From Motacilla alba alba (taxonomy: Eukaryota > Chordata > Aves > Passeriformes > Motacillidae): a stretch of 64,000 nucleotides of DNA. Below the pieces are notes generated by a model. It was not told the origin of the DNA and did not search any database. It worked only from the letters and a program-made list of their open reading frames with translations. Location: positions 113,865,966 through 113,929,965 of the forward strand of contig NC_052018.1 in NCBI RefSeq assembly GCF_015832195.1, given 5' to 3'. Both the position numbers and the translations under genes were made by a program. Position 1 is the stretch's first letter; each line of letters begins with the position of its first letter. Shown piece by piece: positions 22,481-35,100 of the stretch.

Positions 22481-25418
22481 CACAGGCACTTCTGTGAGCT
22501 TTCCTCTCCTTGCTTTTCCTTCTAACCAGGCTGTCTTCCTGCAAGTGCCAGCTACCGTGTTGTGTCAGCATTTATTCCTGGTTATCCTCTCTGAAACGCC
22601 CTGGGCCCCTTGCATGTCCCCAGAATGATGATAAACATTTAAAGTAGCAGTGCCTGAGCCACCTCTTTGCGAGGTAATTCCTGCCCCAGCCCTGTGCGTG
22701 GCACCGAGCCGCAGCTGTCTGTCACCGGGACATCTTTCTTACAACAAAAGCAGCCTTGTCTTGGCATTTCTTTGCAAAAGCATCCACTAATATCCCTTTT
22801 AGATGGGTGTGTTTGTAAAAGAGGTGACTTCTGGGACGGTTTTTTTTTAAATTGCTGGCTGCAATGAATCCGATTAACATTTCATTGTTCAGGTCTGAGC
22901 TCGCGGCTGGTTCCGGGAGCTGAGGGAAATGTGGGGAAAGGATGCTGGCAGATCCTGACAGAATATCTAATTTGACTAACTAAGGACCTCCCCCAGTGCT
23001 TTTATCCTTTGGGCCATGAAGTTTGTGTTCCTGTCTGCCCCAGTATCGCGCAGTATCTATATATCCCAGTATACCTGGGAACACAACTGTGAAGCCTTTT
23101 ACTCTAAACTGGATCTGGACATGTCTCAAATCATTGCTGGTCCTGCAATGTTTTGCACTAAGCTGTGTGTCTGTGCCAGAAGGACACGAGTGTAGAGGGA
23201 TGGACACTGCCCTGGGGCAATTATTTCCTACCTTCTTTACTTCTTTTTGTTGTCTTCTGCCCAAATTGTCCAGGTGTATGGTCCTAGCTACTTCTTGCTG
23301 GCTGCGCCACTTTTCTTTCCATTTCCCTTCTCTGCTGTTCCTCTGGCTCCTCTCTGCTATCAGCGCTGCCTCCTGGCTCCCTTCCTGCTTTTGGCCAGAA
23401 GCCTGCAAGGCTAATGCTGACCCTGGGCTGGAAGAAAGGCTCGTGGAGTGGAGGCACTGACAGTGACATCTCCTTCCAGTTTTCAGAGGCAGCTGGAAGC
23501 ATCCCAGACATTTTCAAAGGTCCTTCAAACATGGCTGGAAGGCACAGAAGTGCTCAGTGACCCATGTGCTTGCTGCCTGTCCCTTCTGTAGGCTCTTTTG
23601 GAAAGCCTGCTTCAGAATTTCTTTCCCTTTCTGCACCAAGAATACTACTATCACTTTAAAACATCTTCCCTTTAAAAAAAAAAATAAGTGAGGACAGAGA
23701 GTGGAATAGCATTTTATTAAATGTGCATGACACTGAGTATACAAAAACACCAGCATGGGATGAATTTACTAATCAAATGCAGACTTGGTCTGCATTGTAG
23801 TATGACACTGGAAAGGAAATATCTCTTCAAAAGGTTTATTTTAACTCCAAAGGAAAATTAAGGGAGAGAATGTTGAAATACAGAGGAGTCCAGGGGGTGG
23901 CAGGGAGAGAAGCTGGAGAATAATTGATGCAAGTAGGGAAGCAGAGCCTCGTCCCAGGGCAGTGGGAATAGTGGAGGGTCCATCCTGCATACACAGTGCT
24001 TCAATCCAATCACTGGAGAGGCAAAGCCATGGTTAGAGCTGGGAGAAGCTCAGCCATTCTCCTACTGCTCCCACTGGGGGAATTCTGGAGGGTTTGCAGT
24101 GCAGATCCTCCATTCCTTACCCCAAATGTCACTGTGGCACCTGGCATCACAGGCCACCACCGGGGCAGGAGCAGTGGTGCAAGGACCTTCTCTGTCAGGG
24201 GCTCACGTGGCCCTGCTGAGCCCCTCAGTGCTGTCCTGAGAGGCCTCCCTTAAACCCAACCAGTGGCTCAACCTGGCTTCATCCTTTCCCAGTTTAGTTG
24301 TCAGCCTGGATCCGCTCAGTGCCATGGTTTGTGGGCTGCTCCCACAGACTGCTGGCACGTCCCAGCCAGGAGGCAGCCCTGGGAAGCAGCACGTGGGGTG
24401 GGCACAGGCTCTGTCAGCTGGTGTGGCTGCTGGTCCCCCACGTCCTCTGCTAGAGCCATAATTGCTTTTTTCACAGGCTCTGGTGGGAAGCTCCAATTCT
24501 CATTGTTCATCCTTGATCTGCCTTTCATTATGATGGCTCTTGGGTCCCCTCGTTGCTGTAATGAGAACCAAGAAAAACATAACAATTCAAAGGGAAATGT
24601 GAAAACGCTCTTCAAAATCAGATGTGTGAAAGGCTGTAGCTAAAAGATATATGTGAAGTGCTGGTTAGAGGATGCTGGAGCAAAGGCAGCTTAGAAGTTA
24701 GGGTCTTTCCCCCTCTTTCCATTATTCTCCAGAAGGATGAATTCTCACTTTTGTTTCATGCAGAGTCTCTGTGCACTTCGAGCAGTATTTTTGCATGCTG
24801 TGAAGTTGAAGAGAGCTATTTTCACTTTAAAACTTCATTTCTTGGAGTCTATGTTTCTTGGACTCGGGAGACATGGGATTTGGAAATGGAAACGCCTTTC
24901 ACCCTGTATTTCTCTCTGTCTCAGGCAGGAAAGTCACAGGTTTACAAGTGGGAAAATTGACATAAACTACATGGGGCAAATACTTTAGTTCCCTTTCCTC
25001 TTAGGAAGACTTTTCCAAGCACTGTTGGTTGGCTGTTTTATTTCTCAGAAAGCACTGGTGTACTCCCTGTGGCACATCACGTTTGCCACACAAGGCTCAG
25101 TCCCCCCAAAATGCCCAAAGGCAGCTGTCCTGCTCCTTTGCTCTTGACACCTCCCAGTCAGTGTTCTGTGCAGCATGTTGGGAATCCTACCCCCTGAAAA
25201 TGGGTGTGCTGGGGGCCTGTTGGATTGTGTGAGAGGAAACTGTGCACACCACATTTTCAAAGGGGAGGGATGCCTTCTGAAGAGGGCAGGGGGGGTTTCT
25301 GTGGATCACAGCAGGGCAACCCTGTGTGGAAAACCAGCCATTCTTGCTGGCTTCTTATAAGCTGCCCACAGAGCACAGACAATGCCAGACACATGATGTA
25401 TGGATTTTATTCCTTAAC
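22481..25418. other. Unique non-coding DNA
   Basis: No gene recognised. A SOX-like cattgtt core follows gattaac near 22871-22890. A repeated cagtat word lies at 23041-23075. A11 occurs at 23674-23684. GC-rich, stop-poor sequence at 24000-24500 gives overlapping frames on both strands without domains. Confidence 0.55.
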
Positions 25419-25440
25419 AAAAAAAAAAAAAAAAAAAAAA
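25419..25440. repeat. A22 homopolymer
   Basis: Uninterrupted run of 22 A. The sequence upstream is not a recognisable retroposon or processed gene copy, so it is treated as a simple mononucleotide tract. It explains the lysine-rich stretches in the plus-strand frames across it. Confidence 0.85.
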
Positions 25441-28400
25441 GAGATAATAAACCCCCTTCAAATTGTAAACTAGGTTACTTTTTTCAGACACTGTTCCTGC
25501 AACAAATTCTCTTCGGTCTTATTTATGAGAAACCAGTGACTTCTGTAAATGTAGATGGCTAAGTCCCAAGTTCTCGAGGTTTGCTGGGAGAAAGAGCTTT
25601 CAACAAAGCTGCAGTGGCAATGAGCTGTCCCTTGCACCAATTAATCACGGGGGAAGTCTGCCATGCCTCTGTCAGAGCAGGTCCCTTTCTCAGCCGCTGG
25701 CAGCAGAGCCCATGGCAGAGTGGTGCTGGAATAACAAAAACAGGAGTGCCACAGCTCTGCCCGGGCTTCCTGCCTGCAGGAATCCCGCTCCAGTGCTCCC
25801 TGCGTCCATGTGGTGTCCAGCCTCTCCCTGCCGAGGGGCAGAGCTCCCCGGGGTGCCAGGAGCACAGCGGGATTGAGCAGCACCGTGGCTCGGTCTCGGG
25901 CCCCAGCCCAGCTCTGCCCTTGGTACCAGCAGAGTCAGGCCTCATCCACCAGTACCCTTTGCTCACTCTCTGCTGCTTCTGCTCCTTTGCAGGGAAACCC
26001 AAAAGTTTATAGCGCAGGCAAAGTCCCCCGCCACTCCTCCCCCTTGCTCTCAGCAACAGAGATGTGTGTAACGGAGACGATTTCAAAGGGATTTAATCAA
26101 TCAGGGTGCCAAAGCACTCCATGCGAGAGGGTTCTGTGTAATGGGAAAGCCTTTTAATGAGGAGGATATGTGCAGCTTCAGGTTTCACTGCTGGATGTGC
26201 AGGAGAGCAAACCTTGGCGCTGAGCAGCATGTGACTTCACATCCCCGTGCAGCTCTTAAGGATGTTTAAACTTCAGCAGGTAGTTGGACTTGCAAAATGT
26301 TTAAAAGTAAGGAGAAAAGTAGATTGTATGTAACAGGCTGTCAGTCAGCAGAGGGACTCGGCCATGGCTTTTTAGTCTGTTTTGGTAAGGGAAGGTCAGG
26401 AAGGAGATTTGAACCACAAGCTGATTCAAAAATGTTTTATTTTTTGTAAACAACTCCATCTGGAACTAGTAAACTTTCAAAGTCTGAGCCAACCCCTCAC
26501 CACCTCCACACACCCCAGCCTGCCTGAAATGAATCCAGCAGCAACCATTGATTTCCATTGCCTTACAGAGCTGGGATATGACCACATCACCTCTGGGCCA
26601 GAAGAGAATACAATCACTCACTCTGAGTCATTACATAAGCTAAAGTATGTGATTTATTAAACCACAAAAAGTAGGTTGTACTGACTTCGAGAGTCTGACC
26701 TGAAACCACAGGAGGAGCAACATGCAGAGTTAAGGCTGGGACTCCCTCCTGAACGCATCCTGTGGTGCCTGGGCACTGTGTGTGCCCTGTGAAATCACCC
26801 CAGCTTTGGAGACTCCCTGAGAGGCAGAACACTCAGGCAAGGATGGCATTTGAGCCCTAAGGCTGCTCTTTTTTGCTTTTGTGGGCTGGAGTTGTGTTTT
26901 TGTGAGCAAAGTGACGATCTAATTTTCTTTTCTGGTTTGGTTGGATCCTGTTCTAGTCTTCCTAGACTTGGCCCATTACCTTGGAATTCAAAAGAGCAAA
27001 TATATAAAATGATAAATAATAGGAAACATTTGGAAATGTAAAATGTTTCAGTGAAATACACAGGCAACTCTCCCGAAGAGTCTGTGTTTTATTTCTCATT
27101 TTCAGTCTCAGTGGAGCTGTATGAGACACCACCTATTAGTGATTTCTTAGGGATTCCTTACTCTGTAGGTCACTGCACCAAGAGCACATGCAATTTCCAA
27201 AGTGCAAGCAGCAAACAGCATCTTTGGTCTTCTCTGCCTGCATGCAGAGCATGCTCAGGTTGTTGCCCTGTTTCTCATACTCTGTCCCTAGGTCTGAACT
27301 GTTTCTGGCTGGAAACAGGATCAGCTCTGGAGCTCAGTGGGACCTTGCCCCAGGGTGGCTGTCCCTGTGCCATTCAGCGGCTTCTCTGGAGAGGCTGTGT
27401 GCTCCTCAGCAGTGCGTGTGTTTATGGCAGAGGGGGCTGCAGCAGTGGCTTTGCATTCACAGACGTTGGTGCAGTGCAAGGATGTTTCTGGGTGCTGCAA
27501 TTGCTGGCTTCTGGTGCATGTCAGTGAGCAAGAGACATGAGTTACAGACACTCAGTGTTTTACAGTCCTGCCTTCCCACTCAGACAAGCACAAAGAAAAC
27601 ATCAAGAATTTCTGTGCCTTAGAGCACAGAATCCTCCTGGGGGTCAGGTGGTGACCTAAGGGATGGTGATCCTTGGTGTGTGATGTTGGCATGAAGTGAT
27701 CCAGACAACACAGGACATCGTGTCAAACCTGAGCAGATCAGGGCTGCAGTCCCACTCCCCCCGAGCCTGAGACCTAATGCAAGGCAGTTTCGTAGTAGCT
27801 GCTGGTTTGGCTTCTCCTGCTGAATGTGAGGCTCTGAATAAGCAGCAGATAGGACACTTAGGACTGGAGTAGGATTTGGGTGGATGTAGGAGCCCTTTTA
27901 CCCCCACCCCTGTCACTCATGTTTGGTTGTGCTACATGGGACTGTTCTGGATGAAAAGACAGCATCCCCAGCCAGGCAGCACTAACTGTGCTTCAAGGAA
28001 GGGAATTGCCCAGGACTCTGCCTGCATTTGACATGTTTTCGAGGTTAATCATCACGCAGTTTGTCCTAGCACAACTGCACAGCGTGTCCTGGAGGCATTC
28101 TGAAATGGTCCCCATTGATGCACAGGGCTTGAAACCACCATTTCCATTAGACCAGTTTTCAGTCAGTTTGAGCTCATCACGCCCTGGCAGTAGAAGTGGT
28201 GGATGCAGCCCTGGTGCCAAAGGGAGACTCATGTTAGAAAATTTCTCCTTCTGTGAGCAAAATGCCAGTGAGCTCATCTTTGTGAGCCACAGCAACACAG
28301 CAGGCAAGTCAGAGTTCATCCAATCCTTCCTTCACCTGATTCCTTGGTCCCAACATCCTACCACCTTCACGTCCCTAAATAAGAAAGGGGAAACATCTTA

Positions 28401-29700
28401 TATTTTGCTGGGATGCATATGTTTTTGTGTGTGTGCCTTTTGCTTGGGACTTATTTCTTGTTTCACAAACCAAAACACCCAAACAACATTTTTAAATTAC
28501 AATGCCTTCTACATTACCATAATGCTGAAGACCCAGCTGTTGCAGCATCTTCCATTTTCATGGGCTCTGCAAAATATGAAAACAGAACAGTGACAAAATT
28601 TAAAATGTAGGTGGTAATCTTACTCTCAGCTTGTCCGTAAATAAACCCTTTGTAATCCCTTCTCCTGCATTCCCCTTTAATTCCCAAACTCCACCCCACC
28701 TGCCATCTGCTAGGAACAGTGTGCTGCTCAGGGTTCCCATTCAGTTTGAGTCCATGGGAACACCACAGGAGCCACACTGTGTGGGCCAAGGGGAGTATGG
28801 CACAGCCAAGGAAGGGACCAGCAGTGTGCACAGGATGATCAGGCAAGGGGCAAGCCATTAGTAACTCTAAAATTGCAGTGTATGAGTGTGAAAATACAGC
28901 CAAGTAGGTCTCTTTTCAGGTGGTCTGCTTTTTGGGAAAAAAGCCCTTGGGAGGTGTTTGCTGGGCACCATCAGAATCACTCTGACCCAGGGCTCTGGTA
29001 CCAAGAGTGGCAGATCAAAGAAAGCAGAAATAAATTAAATAATAGTGAACCGCCAAACCTCCTGACAGCCCAAGCTCCTCCACCCTTGCTGGGCACCGCA
29101 GGCACAGGACCCTGACTCTCAAAGGGTGGCATTTTGGATAAGGCTGAGGGTGGGGCAGAGCAGGCTCCTCCTGTCACCAAATGGAAGACACCAAATGTGT
29201 GTGTGTGACTGGGCAGACTGGGGCATGGCAGGATCAGTGTCCCACTCCTGAAGTCCTGGACAAAGACTCGCTGTGCCCTGGCACTGTGTGTCAGGACTAA
29301 ACCCCTCCATGGCCACGCTGTCCCTGCATGGCTCAGGTGGGCTGGGGCAGGAGCTCTCTTTTAGGACTAGGTTGAGTTCCAAAAAGGGTCTGCTGCAGAG
29401 AGAGGGCTGGCCAAAGGGTTTGGGGGACACATTTTCCCAGTTTCCAGCAGGCAGAAGTGATTCCTGCTCTCTGGAGGGTGATCTTGTCACTCCCATCTGG
29501 ACCTTTCCTTCCCTCATATCCAGCACCTTTTATCAGGAGGTCCCGAGTGTCACCTGAGCCCTTTGGATAAACAAGGTTGTATTGTACATTGATTATTCTC
29601 ATGAAAGAGCACAACAGCTCCTTTGAAGTCATTACAACCTCCTGTCCAAGGGCTCTGGGGCAGAGCACAGGGCCTGACTCCTGCTCTCCCTGGCTCAGGG
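25441..29700. other. Unique non-coding DNA with the longest open frames
   Basis: GC-rich 25600-26040 is open on both strands. The longest frame of the window runs 27988-28593 on plus but opens at GTG; the first ATG is at 28033, giving about 186 residues. Its translation has a hydrophobic, cysteine-rich segment but no family I recognise, and splice signals were not evident. I do not call it a gene. Confidence 0.5.
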
Positions 29701-29715
29701 CTGCTGCTGCTGCTG
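29701..29715. repeat. (CTG)5 trinucleotide run
   Basis: Five perfect CTG units, which is short and probably stable at this length. No coding context was identified. Confidence 0.7.
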
Positions 29716-31303
29716 GGAGAGCTCCCTGCGCTCCCTCGGCACAACAGCAGTGCTGGAACACAGCTCTCTGTTTGTTTACTGTGCTGAGCCCCTGTCTGAA
29801 GTCTGCTCTATTAATTGTGCGGAGTCTTCAGTTAGTAAAATGAGTTGTAAAATTATTCTTGGAAAAGAAGTCGCTGCACATGGGAAGCAGTTGCTTTCGC
29901 AGACAGAAGTGCTTAATAGTTGTTAATATTCTCCTCCCATGTACTCCAGAGCAGAAGTTTGTGTTAGGATTTGCAACAAAAAGCTTTTGCAGGATTTATT
30001 AGTCTTTAAAAGACATCATTTGCTGCTGCTTAAGTGTTTGTGTATTTATTTGTGTGCTTAGAGCAAAGAAATGAGAAAAATCCCCAGCTCTCCCTCTCTC
30101 TACCCTGGGCTGAGGCCCTGTATGCCAAATCTCATCCGGCACAGAGGTTTTCTATAAATGGGTAATAAGAAAGCCCTGAAAATAGGTTTGGTATTTTGAA
30201 TGGAAATGCTGACTTGACCTTAGCTGTAGAGAGCCACGAAAGGTGCTGCTGTAATAAAGGAATGACTTCATCAGGAAATCAGGAAATCCTCATTCAAACC
30301 TCCAAATATATAAATATCACCATTTATTCCATTGTGAATCAAATGATGCCATGTCCTGTAATTAAGGATGCTGGCAGCCAAGTTGTATCATACACTTATT
30401 TCCATCACAGTACATTAATGGCTCAGCAACTTTGCCTTCTTGGTCACCTGCTCTGGCAAATGTCCTTGGAGCTTTGTTTCACAGCTTATTTGGTGGTGAC
30501 AGAGTCTTTATTTATTCCCTACCTGAGAGGCAGGGATTGCACTAATTGCCTCAGGCCAAGTGCTCCAGAAGGTTTTATGTGCCACAGGGCAGCCACAGAA
30601 CAATAAAAGAAAGTGGTGGAGCAGCTGAATGAGTTCCTGATGTGCTGATGGCAGGTGAACCCTGGCCTCACCTGCAACAGGCCTGGACGGGAAAAAGGCC
30701 TCAAAAATGGGCTGTACTGGCATCTGCTTTAAGTAACTTTCTAAAAAACAGCTGTAAGAGTATTAGTCATTGGAACATGTCAAGCTGCTCCAGCAAGATC
30801 CCAGTAACATCAGTGACTAAATCCAAAGATGTCCCAGCAAAGCAAATTCAGACTTAAAAGAGCTGCCCTTGGGTCTGACGAAGGCTTATCCCAAACCATC
30901 TGAGAAATCTTCCCACAGATTTACTGGACAAGTAAGCAGTCACTGCATGGCTATGTGAATTCAACCAGCTCTGCACAAATACCTGGGATCCCTGTGTCAT
31001 GATGTTTTCCACTCAGGAGAAATTTGTAGGGCCAAATCTTGACCTCACTGAGACTGTCACTACTACTCAGAGCAACATCAGAAGTCTTACTCCTCTCTCC
31101 TTTGACTTCTGGATTCTAGCAGCCTTGTGTTTCCTTCCCAAGGGCCTAAACACAAACCACTGCCTTGATGACTCATCAGCAAACATGCTAAAGGAGATGT
31201 CTTGATGCAGGAGAGAACAAACTTTTTTTAAAAGTTGGTTAACAGAAGAAATTTTTCCAGTCTCTGAAGGCTCCATACAAGTCCTGGTTCAGTTTGGTCA
31301 CTC
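29716..31303. other. Unique non-coding DNA
   Basis: No gene or known repeat. A small atcaggaaatcaggaaatc duplication lies near 30270-30290. Confidence 0.55.
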
Positions 31304-31318
31304 TTTTTTTTTTTTTTT
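31304..31318. repeat. T15 homopolymer
   Basis: Fifteen T followed by a short C run; simple sequence. Confidence 0.85.
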
Positions 31319-34300
31319 CCCCTCCAGTATCAAGGGAAAGGTCAATGTCTTTCATCATTTGGACTAGCATTACACTCTGAGATCATGAGGAGTGGTGGAC
31401 AAATAAACCTCTGAGGCAGTAGAGGGAGAAAACTGCATGTGCTCCTGCTCTCTCTCTCCCTGTCGAGGCTGTGAGGCGCAGTGGGATTTGACCCTTTTCC
31501 TGCACAGGAAACAAGCCACCTGTGGGCTCCCAGAAGAGCCTTCCCAACGACCCTGGAGTAAACAGGTCTTGTGTGGGTGACACTATCGGAGTGGAGCACC
31601 GCTTCGGGGAACTCCCAAATCCCTATCTCAGTTCCAGGGCTTAGTGAGAATAAATAACCTCAGTTACGAGGCTCCAGTTCCACGCAATAGTGCACCCCTC
31701 AGCACAGGCTTTGTGTGGGTTTCTCCTTGCTTCCATCCGCTGAATCCTTCCTGTCCCCACCCTGCGGCTGAATCCCTTCTTGCCAGCGCTAGTTACACCT
31801 CTAGTCCCTGTCACTCCACAGTGCCTGGTGAGGTCCCCTCTCCTTGTGTCCTCCTGGCCTGCCTTCCTGTGGGGGAATTCCAAAGGTCACACCTGCGGGG
31901 AGGGCTGTGCAGTGCCCTAGGGGAGCAAGGCTAGGATTTGTCCTTTGCTGTACCTGTCCAGCACTTTGCAGGTGGATGTGAGAGGATATGTGGACATTTT
32001 GGAACTGTTCAAAGTCTCCGAATGGCCTTGAGTGGGACCATTATCCTGTGGAGCTGCCTGTGCCTTGGTGACAGGACCCTGGGGAGGGGATGCAGTTGAT
32101 TCCTGCAGTTATCCTTTAACCACCTGGCCAGAGCCAGCTCCCCAGAGCTGGGGATGAGTTGTGCTGTGGATCTGGCTGTCACCTGTGTGTGGGTACTGCC
32201 ACCACACAGGTCTGAGATGTGGATTCTGCCAGCAGAACACACGGGGCTGCCCTTTCCCATACCAGGTTTCTTCACTCCTTCACAAATTACTTTCAAAGTT
32301 TTTCTTTAGAAATCACTGAATTTGTAATTTTACAATGCTCTTTTTGTGTGAAGAAAAATTTTGAAGGATTTCAGTACTTCCAGGAGAGTGATGGTGTTTT
32401 TGCCAGTGGTTTGTTAGGTTTGTTTCTTTCCAGTGCTGATATTTCTGTTGGTAATTCTGTAGCTAGAAAAGGAACATGACAATGTTTTGGGGCTAAACTG
32501 AACTGATAGCCTGCAGTGATGTACTGGATATTAGATGAAGCCTCTGAAACATTTTTAGTAACACTCAGTACTTAATTTACTAGAGAATTTATTCTGCTCC
32601 ACTCTTCTCATTCAATTTAGATACTGAAAATTAAATTAATTTATTGCTGAACTGAGGTGCTGGGCTGGCAGAGAAAACTGAATTGCTTTCTGAGCTAAAT
32701 CACAGCAGGGTGAAACTGGTGTGGAAGGAAGAGAGCAGGATATGTCAGATGTTGATTTTGTCTGCCGTAGAATAACATAGATTATTCAAATGACTGCTAA
32801 GACGAACAAAGGTTATTTAATTTTGAGATGTAAAACAGGATGAGCATTGCAAAAAGTCACCTGCAAAGCATGTGAAGTGGTTTGTGTGGGGGCATCTGGG
32901 TCAGCTTTGATGGGCACTGTGGACTCCTCTCTCCAGCAGAAGTTTATAGAGATTTACTTTTCCTTTACAAACAAAAAACTATGGGATATTTAGAGCTAGA
33001 GAGAAAAAAAGAGATGAGCGCTAGGACTTCTCTGGCATGAGTAACAGAATGACACTGGCTCATCCCAGCCAGCAATCTGGTACTCCCTGGCCAGGCAGGT
33101 AATGCACAAATATTGATAGTGTGTTAGAATTTCTACATCACTGCCTTTTGCAATGACTGCTTCTTGTCCGTGTTCTCAGGAGTCAATATTTCAAATTAAC
33201 TGCGTATAAATATTTCTTGACAGCAAATGTCAAAATCACAGGCAGCAGTGGTTTTTGTGGACAACATTGTATATTTACATGCATTTGCAGGAAGCTGGAA
33301 ATGCTCAGGCACTCCTCCAGTCACAGCACAGGGATTTTTTTTTTTTTCTTAGTGACAGCAAAATGCAAATTCAGATTTTATCAGTGGGAATTTTCTGTGC
33401 TGTTTTCACTGTAGTCTTTCCATCCCTCATGTGCCTTGATTCTGGTTATTTACCAAATCCAATATTATACTGTAAATACCTCTTCGAACAAAGGATGGGG
33501 GTCCATAAAATGGTCCTTTATTCTTCTTACACTGAGTGGATGCTGATCAAGATACTTTAATCTGCCTTTGCCATTCGGTGTCTTTCCTGCGCTTGAGCCG
33601 ATCTTAAAATCATAAAAAAAAACTCATTGCAAATGTAGCATCTCTTACAACCAAAAAAAAAAAACAAAAGAAAAAAGGGAAGAAAATAAAAGTTAGTGGT
33701 TTATAGAGCTTCCTATCTAAAATTGTTAAAGAGAATTTTAACAAGGTCTAGTAAATCTGGTTGAATGGGAAATCTTCTATGAACATTGAACCAAATAAAA
33801 CCTGCTCGCCAAATTCCTAACTGATGCAAATCAGAAGTCTCTGGAGTAGTGTTGCTTTACAACAGCTAATGTCTATCCCTGTGCATTCACTTTAATTCCT
33901 TCTGTGACTCGTGTAATTTAATATCTGTGAATGTTTAAGTAAATGAATTTTGTCCAAAAGGAAGTTTGCCAAAAAGTTAAAATCACACAGCTATTTTCAA
34001 GTATCTTTTAATGAGAAATTGGTGCAGCTGTCTTGAAATCACTTTGATTTTCATTATTTTCTTATTGCTTCAGCCTCCAATCAGAGGGTGCACAAATTAT
34101 ATGACTTGGTGAAAAATCTCCAAGATACTCACAGAAAAGTCACATTTGAAAGACAGCTATGGCCAAAGCATTGTCAGCTGCTTTCCTGTGGATGGATGGA
34201 GAGTAGACGTGGAAGTTTCTATGGCTGGATAATCCATAAGGATATAATTAATGCCTAATTTCTAGACGGCTAACAGTAAGGGTGAAGGGTGATGCAGCGA

Positions 34301-34520
34301 GAGGCAGGTCCCAGGCTGGCTGTCCCTTCAGGCTGAGGTGTTTCAGCGCAGTGAATCACTGCATGGATGGGCTCAGGTGAGGGCCAGGGGAGCCCAGGTG
34401 GGACCTTCAGAGCCCTGGGATCTGTGAGGATTGCTGGGAGCTCTGGCAGTAACTTGGGCTCTGCTCTGGCTGCACACCAAGCTCAGGGAAAGGTCCTTTA
34501 AACCCAGCCCAGCGTGCTTC
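31319..34520. other. Unique non-coding DNA
   Basis: No gene recognised. GC-richer at 31640-32260. T13 lies at 33335-33347, and an A-rich imperfect tract at 33653-33690. The stretch 33840-34090 is AT-rich, low in simple repeats and could be conserved, but nothing specific supports a function. Confidence 0.5.
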
Positions 34521-34718
34521 AAGGTGTCCTTCAAGCTCAGCCTGAGAGTGGCAGGCGTTTAAAGGTGTCCTTCAGGCTCAGCCCAGGTGTGGCAGGCGTT
34601 TAAAGGTGTCCTTCAGGCTCAGCCCAGGTGTGGCAGGCGTTTAAAGGTGTCCTTCAGGCTCAGCCCAGGTGTGGCAGGCGTTTAAAGGTGTCCTTCAGGC
34701 TCAGCCCAGGTGTGGCAG
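34521..34718. repeat. 41-base minisatellite, about 4.8 copies
   Basis: Unit starts at aaggtgtccttcaggctcag and ends ggcaggcgttta. Copies lie at 34521-34561, 34562-34602, 34603-34643 and 34644-34684, with a partial fifth at 34685-34718. Copies 2 to 5 are identical over their shared length as read. Copy 1 differs at several bases (tcaagctcagcctgagagtg in place of tcaggctcagcccaggtgtg), which suggests expansion from the right-hand units. Likely polymorphic in copy number. The unit is GC-rich and lies just upstream of the CpG island. Confidence 0.95.
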
Positions 34719-34854
34719 CAGCTCCCGTTCTGCACCTCCAGCTCCTCTGCTTGGCCCAGCTTGAGCTGGGACACCCCGAAGTGTCACACTAACGGAGTTT
34801 TCACTGTCCAAAGGGAAGACCCAAAGGAATTACCCCTGAAATCAGCTATGGCAG

Positions 34855-35100
34855 CGTTTGCCGTGGCAGGGCACAGGCGCGCCTGTGCTCCGAGGCGCAG
34901 CCCGGGCTGGGCGAGTGCGGGCGGCGGGAGCGATGCTCGGGCTCCGCTCCCTGTGCCCGGCGCTCCCGGTGCCCGCTGCCAGCCCGCACACGCTCGAGAG
35001 CACAGTGACATCTAGTGACAGCGGCAGCGTGCGGGGACACTGCCCTGCCGCGACAGCCCCCGCGCGACACGCCCTGCTGTCACTCTGACAGCCCTGTGCG
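34855..35100. promoter_or_regulatory. Compact CpG island, candidate promoter
   Basis: By hand count about 31 CpG dinucleotides occur in about 246 bases. Observed/expected is close to 1, against very few CpG in the flanks. GC-rich sequence continues to about 35175. It contains GC-box-like runs such as gtgcgggcggcggg near 34915-34928. CpG islands in vertebrates usually mark promoters protected from methylation. No TATA box precedes it. A frame from the ATG at 34933 (gggagcgATGc) stays open briefly but encodes nothing recognisable, and no clear splice donor was identified. It could be a promoter of an unannotated non-coding RNA, an alternative first exon, or an orphan island. Direction is unknown. 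Confidence 0.5.

Noticed and set aside
25559..26086. 175-codon minus-strand frame with an opposite plus-strand frame
   Set aside because: Opens at TTG, lies in GC-rich sequence, is open on both strands, and has low-complexity composition without a recognised domain.
26341..26365. CTCF-like cagcagaggga core (also near 31415 and 7645)
   Set aside because: Each copy lacks the critical GGGC part of the CTCF core (A replaces C); none was convincing on either strand.
27988..28593. Open frame of about 201 codons as a protein-coding gene
   Set aside because: It opens at GTG, not ATG; the ATG version is shorter. No domain, no Kozak support and no splice signals were recognised.
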